Source: Glandiceps talaboti | Taxonomy: Eukaryota > Hemichordata > Enteropneusta > Spengelidae | Direction: 5' to 3' | DNA length: 64,000 bases | Assembly: GCF_964340395.1 (NCBI RefSeq) | Contig: NC_135554.1 | Coordinates: 22,663,592-22,727,591 of the forward strand | In this document: piece by piece, positions 57,001 through 64,000 of the stretch | Numbering within the stretch: position 1 is the first letter of the stretch | Layout: the number at the start of each line of letters is the position of its first letter | The notes under the pieces: generated by a model | Database searches by the model: none | What the model was told of the DNA's origin: nothing | The model's input: the letters and a program-made list of their open reading frames with translations, nothing else | Translations under genes and position numbers: made by a program

Positions 57001-59190
57001 TACTTGTAACTATTCAAAAGACAGTTTGTGAAAAATTAAAATGTCTATTTGGTGCAAATTATGAAGTTACTTTATTACAAATTCTACCCCACAAAAACAA
57101 GCCACAGTTCATTCACAATTACTAGTGCACACTATTAAAAATACAAATAATTGTACATTATTGTTTGAAGAGAAAATGGCGGAAGAGGCAGCAACCACTT
57201 AAAATTACTACATACAACATGGACAACTCGTAAACACAGGTTTAGTTGTAAAATTTAGAGGCATATAAACGGTATTCAGTGGGTGTAAGCCATGTTGCAA
57301 CCTGTTTTTGTTAAGATAATATTTTTATGACCTAATATGTAGTCACAAAAGGCTTTTAGGTTCAATACTCAAGACATTAAAATCCATCCTGACATGGCTA
57401 GATATTGTAGGCACAATTCAAACTGCAATTATTCAATTACGCTATTGTTCTACTATTGATCTACAGAAAGCAAGTTGATACCACTCCAACTGGGTATGTT
57501 TTTATGGCCCAGTTTCCAGCCTTGATTCCAACTTGTAAATGATCATTTGAAACCAATGCATGCTGAGAGAGCATTCCATATAATCTTACAAAAGAAGCAA
57601 AAATGAGGACATTCGGATCATTATCAAAATTTCAAGGAACAAAATCCACGATGAATCTTAACCAAATAAAGACTATTTCATACCTAGTGTACATTTTGCC
57701 TTTATTTTCTAGTGCAATAATGGACTCCCACCCAGCTGAATAGGGCTTGTGAATTGGTATTGTAAATAGCACGTTCACTGGCAGACAAAGGCAATCAAAC
57801 GTAATGAATAAATGTACCTCAAATGTACAACAGAAAGGTTTTTGCAGAATTATACAATAGAACATTTAAATTATTTAAACATGTTCATCTATAGAAATGA
57901 CAGATGAATTTCAGTTTCATCATTGTGTGATCTAAACGACTGAAAATTCATATCCTGAAATTGTCTTGAAAGTTGCCAATATATTATGCAATTTCCTTTG
58001 TGATCAAATGTTTCCAATCTTCATTTTCTCGCCAGTAATGTCAGAAATATTAATGTTGATAATATGCAATGACGTCATGCTGGACTACTTGATAGCCAAG
58101 CCACTGTGATTTTTTTCTTTGCAAGGGCATGGTTTTGACAACAGGATAAAAATTGTGTATGTTTAATTCTTAATTCTTAATCTTAAGGTTGAATTTACGC
58201 AAGTTTGTGTAACATCTTCATTTTCTTTCAAATTTGTTGTGCAAATGAATGTCACGCAAGCGTTTTTTTCCCTTGGCAACTGGAGCGTTTTTCAACAAAG
58301 AATGGCTTGAAATCAATAAGATGTACCACTGTGGGGCTTTGTTAAGTACTGCAAATAATGCTCCTATTTTTTAATTAACAAAAATTTCCTTTACTTATTC
58401 ATGACTGAAAATGACATTCAACTGTCAAGCATGCCGGGCAGATGAACATGTGAAAAGATGTATTGCCTATTTTGCAATTACAACAAAAATGTCATCCACA
58501 ATACATTCCCCATGTCCCACTGCCAGCTTCCTGTCACACGTTGGCTTGGCGTTGATTTATTAGACACTGAAATTAGCTTCAGCTTGTGAATATTGATCTG
58601 GCATAAAATGTGCCTAACAGTCCTTTCATCTCATGGTTTCACTTTTTTTTTGTCTTCCAAGCCAGTGCCATATTTGCACAGCTGGCTGGCATATCTGTCT
58701 ACTCAGATGTAGTGGAAAGGATGGTATGTTCTGATACATTTCTTTGGGGATAACTCCTGTGTGCTCATAATGGGTTTTTAATATATGCAAGGAGAAGATG
58801 GGAATACAAGCTTTTCTACTAATGTGGGCATTATGCATGTATTATTTACAGTTTTCAGATCTGTGCAACATATTAACATTTGAAATACATCACAACAATG
58901 CTTAATTTCAGGAAGTAGAATGCACCTTGTGAAATGAAAAGATATCAGTGTAGTATGACAGAAATCTTATTACTCAAATTTATAATGTAATTAATGACTA
59001 GTGCACGGATCTTATTTCACTATGGCTGCATTTCAAAATTCACCCACTGAAGTCATAACTGGGATCAAGGACTGCACACTTACAGAAACAATTCACTCTT
59101 TCTATTCCAACAATAAATGCAAGAAAATTGTTTTGAGAAATTTAATCTAATAATGTAGTAAACACATTCACCATCTAATGTGGTGCTTTT
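54006..59190. other. Non-coding stretch, no gene seen
   Basis: No recognisable exon, RNA gene or strong repeat in either orientation. Confidence 0.4.
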
Positions 59191-59329
59191 CTCCAAAATT
59201 TGCTAGGATTTTTAATTTTTTTGATGTTTATTGGATGTGGGGTATATAACCAAGGTGTAAAATCATACAGATTACTGAAAAATTACCAATGTTTTTTTTG
59301 TCTTCCTTAATTGAAATTGTAAAACAAAG

Positions 59330-59600
59330 ACTGGGTGACAAATCTCATTTTTTTTTTTATCTTTCAAAAATTTACCACTTTTCTTCCTTATTTACAAAAG
59401 GAAAAATCTATGTAAAACACAAATATTGACCAGATTTGTTTTCATCTGTGTCCTAACTATACAGACCAGTGGTTCAATTAGTAACCTTTTTTTTCCATCT
59501 TTTTCAAAAATGTATCACTCTTCTTTATTCATGTGGTAGGAAGGTAAAAGTTATTGAAAACAAGGTCAACATATTTTTTCACCTTTGTTCTAAATATACA
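59330..59600. repeat. Diverged two-copy repeat
   Basis: TTTTTTATCTTTCAAAAATTTA-CACTTTTCTTC-TTATT and TTTTCA-CTGTGTCCTAA-TATACA recur about 155 bp apart. Confidence 0.5.
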
Positions 59601-60591
59601 TCATAACACCAGTGTGCATTTCACTGCATTAAAAGGAAAATGGCCATCAAAAGGACTACCCAGCTAATGGTGAAAACATTGCTGGTATTTGCATTCTGAA
59701 CACACTTCTATGCATTAATCAAGATAAAGGCAGGTGTTCACACAGACATCTTAAAGCTTTATGGGTTATGACTTCCATACTTAAAGAGTATAATTAGAAA
59801 TTGCCAGAATCAGCCAGAAAATACAGTTTACTGAATGTAAAAATTGGTCATGAATATTTGCCCACTTTTTCTTGTTCACTTTCAAGTTAATTTCCACTGT
59901 CATAAACAGCCACTGAAGAGGTTTCTGAATGTTTAATCAGTTATAGCAGAAGGCAAAAGTAATTTTATATTCTAAATTATTCTATTTACACCTAATTTCT
60001 GAGCCTTTGTGTGGGCAATAATTTACATTTAGCATTTGAATCCAGTTAGTGGTTATTAACATGACAAAGGGAAGAGGTGATGAGTAATCAATCTGGCTGA
60101 TATTGGACATCTGCCATCACCAGCAATACAGCCAGAAATTGACCATAAAAATGACAAGGCTTGGTCCACGACCCAAATGAGTAGTCTTTTCACACAATAT
60201 AAAGGGGCATGAAAACAACCCACTGTTGAGGTCATTGTGTTCAACACAGTGAATTGTACAATAGCTGCAAATGAGATCACAATTTGACTTCACAAATACC
60301 ACCCTTGGGGTAGGGGAGGGGATTCTCCACAGGTAATACTATTAAGTACATTTGTGTCCAACTTGACTTGATGTTCACAATTTTAGTGACAAAAAAAAAT
60401 GGTACACAAAATTGTTGACTGTTTTGAAAACTGTTTTTTACAAACAATAGTTATTATCAAACAATTACATTGGGTATGTTTGGAATACTGGGATTCAATA
60501 AAAGAAGAAAAAAAAGACAGTTGTGAAAAATTTGAAGTCTGACAGCAGCATACTACATACACAATATTAGAGAATGACCTTGACATTTTCG

Positions 60592-60877
60592 GTAAAAGTG
60601 GCCATATGGATGAAGGTTTATTTAGGATTTCTAATTGATAAAACAATGTGAAACAACATACACAAAATCCTTGTTTGTAAGTCGATAAATTGCAAAACAT
60701 TAAAAAATTGTGTAAAAAGTTTGTCATTGTCCATACAATAACAAACTTTTTACACTTTTTGCATCTTATTGAGTTACAAACAAGGACTTTGTATGTGTTT
60801 TTCCATGAACAAAGTAATGTTGTTTTTATTAAAATTCCCAAATAAATACCCACTTCTTATCAATATGGCCACTTTAA
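60592..60877. mobile_element. Foldback MITE, second copy of the 16.6-kb family
   Basis: The left end AAAGTGGCCATATGGATGA and right end ATATGGCCACTTT are inverted. Arms continue through TTTATTTGGGAATTTTAAT, ACATACA-AAATCCTTGTTTGTAA and AAAAAGTTTGT with a loop of about 20 bases near 60735. Ends and inner blocks match the element at 16566-16909. Confidence 0.75.
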
Positions 60878-63800
60878 AGTTCGATTCATAATTTTGAAAA
60901 AAATTCGAAGGCTCTATCCTACATGCCCCAGTTGTGTCAGAGAACTGTTAAATAATATAATTCATAATCTTGCGCAATAAAAGAGAACAAAAAGTACTCG
61001 TACTTGTCATCTATGATTATCACTTCACAACATGCATTACGTTTCAGATTACAACAGAATTGAAATACCATAAAGACTAGCATCAAATCGCATAATGATT
61101 AAACCAAACAAAAAACAACCCCAGTTTGAAGACGAGATGAGTGGAGAGGAGGAGACAGAAGTGATCATATGGGTTGGCATGCAGTAGATTAACGAAATCC
61201 ATGGACAGCAATTCAAGTACTGAGCCTGTTGAACTTGTAATCCCTGAATTGGGGGAAAGAAATTTGATCATCTGAAATCTTAGCAAGTGGTTTGGATATA
61301 TAGACAGATTCCATTTTCACAGTCTTATGGACAGCTTAGCACTTCTCTCGCTGAAAATTGGATGCAAAGTAGTCTTCGCTGATAAAAGCATCTCAAACAA
61401 ACAGCTTAGATGGAAAATGAAGATTGACATACGTCACATGAGTGTCTTTATTTCCATTTTTAGTGGCAAGCTAAGACCCCATTCAGTTGGAAGAATGACA
61501 AAATATACCAAATACTGTATAGAGGTCTGAGCTGTAAAGCAGGCGAATTCAAACCTTTCAATAATTAGGTGCACGAGCTGATGCTACTTTTATCAGTTTC
61601 AGGGAAAATGAAACAAGTATATTGAGATGTAAGCATCCCATGACTGGAAAGTATATGCCAAATGAGGAATCCTGAGACCAATAATGTAATTTTTTTCTTC
61701 TTAAAGCCGATTTACTATTTTGTTCCAATTAAAGGAATACTTGCACATGTACATAGTTTAATAGTAATATTTAAACATGTGCCAAATAGCCATGCCTTCA
61801 TGTTAATACCATTTTTTCCTAAGATATGGGATTGCTCTAATTAAAGAACTTCCACATATATTTCAAACACATACCAAACTGTCACGTTTCCATTTTTTAT
61901 ATCAAAATTATCCCAAACATATGCCTGCTACCAAAAAGGAACCCCAAAAATTGAACTTCACAAGCTGATTTTCAACACAGTATGTCATGTTATTCATAGC
62001 TTTCCATGCTTGCTACTTTCATTCTAACATTAAATAAATTACAGTCGCTGTACAAATACTTCAATGAATGAAAAATAGACACAGCCCTCTTAATATGCAT
62101 TACAGCTATCAGATATAATACTTTCACTATTTATCATCTGTGTTACAATTTTAGTACCATGCTAGTTCGCAGATCAAATTTTTATTTTATGAAGTACATC
62201 ATTGTGAAACTAAGATGAACCATATTTTACAACAATCGTGTTCAAAAAGACATCCATCGAATTATGAAAAAGTGAATGCTCAATTATAACAAATTAAATT
62301 CTTGTTCATATATTAGGTTAAATTAAAGGTGCTATTAGAAAAATGGATATAAAAACAGGCAAGCTGTAATGCACGAATTTGGGTTAAAAAACAGCAGATA
62401 TATATCAACTCCAAGCGAAGTGTCCTTTCAATTGATAATCCCAACAGATGTCACAATGTTTTGAAAGTGCAATACTATACACTATATAACACTTAAATTT
62501 AATTGTATATCATTTAATATCATACTGATGGTTATATACATCCAGATCGAACACTTTAACAAATCACAGCAGTTTTGGTTTACACATTTTGCACAATTTT
62601 CAGCATTTCAATACACACTAATCCCCCCTTCTGTTGAACAAGTTAACAACACAAAGGTCACTCGGCATATTATGATTTCATCTCTCTTTAGCTGTGTATA
62701 ACCGTCTGACTGTAATATATATACACTGCTTCTAACAACTGGAGCATGTTTTGCTTGTATTAGTAATAAGATCATTATTCAGTCTGAAATTAATTTCCTT
62801 CAGGTTTCAGTACTGAAGATGCTTTGTAACTATATCTGAACACATTAAAATTCCCAGTGTGTAAGCAATAGTACCAACTATGGCAATTTTCCCTGTACAT
62901 ACTTTACAATTATATTGGCTAGAACACAATGCTCCAACAGGGGAAGCGACCATTTCAACCTCTGCAAGTTTGTACCCATCTAATGTGTAACTCAATACGT
63001 TTGTATTTATTTTGTTTAAAAATCATAAACTAGGTTAGCCTAACAGAGACAAAAAACCCCAACGCCTTGACACATTTATAGCCACATTACTTACAAGCCA
63101 TAAAAATGTTTCATTTCTTTATTATGCAGAGCTGTGATATGGTACATTTTTTAATAATGGTAACACAAAAGGCATACATGATAATTTTTAGGCGACAAAA
63201 CCCAAAAGTCATGAAAATTGCATGATCTTAAAAGTGGTGACACCAAGATGTTTATGGCCAACATGTTCATATTGTTGTATTATAAATGTCAAAACGGTGG
63301 TTTTTGTCATCTCTAAAATCTTATTTTGAAAATTTGGTATTTTGAGTACCTTGTGTGATTAGAGGACATATTGAAAAAATTTCTGTTACACAAGTGTTAC
63401 AACAGCTTCGCAGGGAGGGGAATAGTTCATCAAAATTACAAGTTTATTTCATTCACATTCAATAGAGTGCACATGTTTCATATTTTAGGCTGTCTATTTT
63501 GAAGAGCAGCTTTCCATTCACTCCATTGAAAATATCAATCATACATGACGCCAGCTCTTTGTTGTGAATATCGTCCAATTTCATCACATTTAGTGGCAAA
63601 TTTGTTTTATTTTCATTCAGACTATTTCCAGGTCGTACCACAAGCATATCAAAATGATCGCAGATCACATCCATTGTATTACAATTTCTATGCCTTATCT
63701 CCGAGAGGGGAATTACTATATCATAAATGTTTTTTTTTCTCCTGCTATTCTAGGAAAGTTGTCCCATAGCCTGCAGCTTTATAGCAATTTTACCATCACA

Positions 63801-63900
63801 AGCACCCACAAGGACACATCTGTATATAAATTTCTTTCAGCATTTTTCACTTCACACTAGGTTTTAACTTCAGTGACATTCATCTATTCCTGATGTACAC
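60878..63900. other. Non-coding stretch, no gene seen
   Basis: A diverged two-copy repeat lies at about 61700-61960 (TTTCCATTTTTTATATCAAAA-like text). A 71-codon minus frame at 63459-63674 has no recognised domain. Nothing else supportable. Confidence 0.35.
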
Positions 63901-63999
63901 ACAGCCGCCAGACAATTTTCAATCTTGTTTGTAGGTGCTAAATTCTGGAATAATATTCCAACATCTCTGAAACATCTTGCATCAAGGCTTGTATTTTAA
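63901..63999 (+). pseudogene. C-terminal relic of a non-LTR retrotransposon reverse transcriptase
   Basis: The frame encodes AARQFSILFVGAKFWNNIP followed by TSLKHLASRLVF and TAA at 63997-63999. The G-x-K-x-W-N-x-(I/L)-P block after an N-T-R-x-A-A-like patch is the conserved tail of many LINE ORF2 proteins. In this frame a stop lies at 63874-63876, so only the tail survives. The element may be cut short or continue beyond the window edge only as its 3' UTR. Confidence 0.55.
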
Positions 64000-64000
64000 A

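Noticed and set aside
60383-60853. 156-codon minus frame
   Set aside because: Two thirds lie within the foldback element; Cys- and Phe-rich, with no domain.
61083-61286. Minus frame after a CAG acceptor-like site, tested as an ELAV 5' exon
   Set aside because: Sequence does not resemble ELAV N-termini or RRM1.
63459-63674. 71-codon minus frame near the LINE relic
   Set aside because: Looks protein-like but matches nothing I know and is on the other strand from the relic.

Overview
The window looks like genomic DNA of an invertebrate metazoan. It is AT-rich, with long introns, long CT/GA and TA microsatellites, many degenerate tandem arrays and several small inverted-repeat elements. Two things can be named with confidence: a tyrosine-recombinase (YR) retrotransposon at the left end, and an ELAV/Hu-family RNA-binding protein gene on the minus strand in the middle. 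The phylum cannot be fixed from this sequence.

Left end (326-5229): a 4.9-kb Ngaro-like YR retrotransposon. It has the full split-direct-repeat layout A1 - ORFs - B1 A2 B2, a broken Gag with zinc knuckles, a reverse transcriptase (RT) cut off by an internal deletion that fuses its first part to RNase H, and an apparently intact YR. The three places where its ends meet share the 5-mer ATACA. The copy cannot make active RT, but its ends and recombinase look usable.

5.2-28.9 kb holds no recognisable gene. It contains two TTAA-flanked miniature elements, CT/GA microsatellites (13-16 kb), a foldback element (16.6 kb), tRNA-derived SINE-like units (18.0 and 18.7 kb), a 190-bp TA run abutting a hairpin (20 kb), a seven-copy array with CCAAT palindromes (21 kb), an octamer (ATTTGCAT) cluster (22.4 kb) and tandem arrays (24-27 kb).

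28.9-31.2 kb contains possible 3' exons of an unidentified plus-strand gene. One short exon is phase-compatible with two alternative terminal exons, followed by poly(A) signals. This gene would run convergent to the ELAV gene.

33.2-38.0 kb holds four consecutive coding exons of an ELAV-like gene on the minus strand: the second half of RRM1, RRM2 in two exons, and RRM3 with the stop. Splice sites and phases agree at every junction. The exon with the first half of RRM1 was not found. Everything from 38.0 kb to the right edge may therefore be its 5' intron, or that exon was missed. That stretch holds further tandem arrays (several with about 150-bp units), two foldback elements and, at the very end, a relic of a non-LTR reverse transcriptase.
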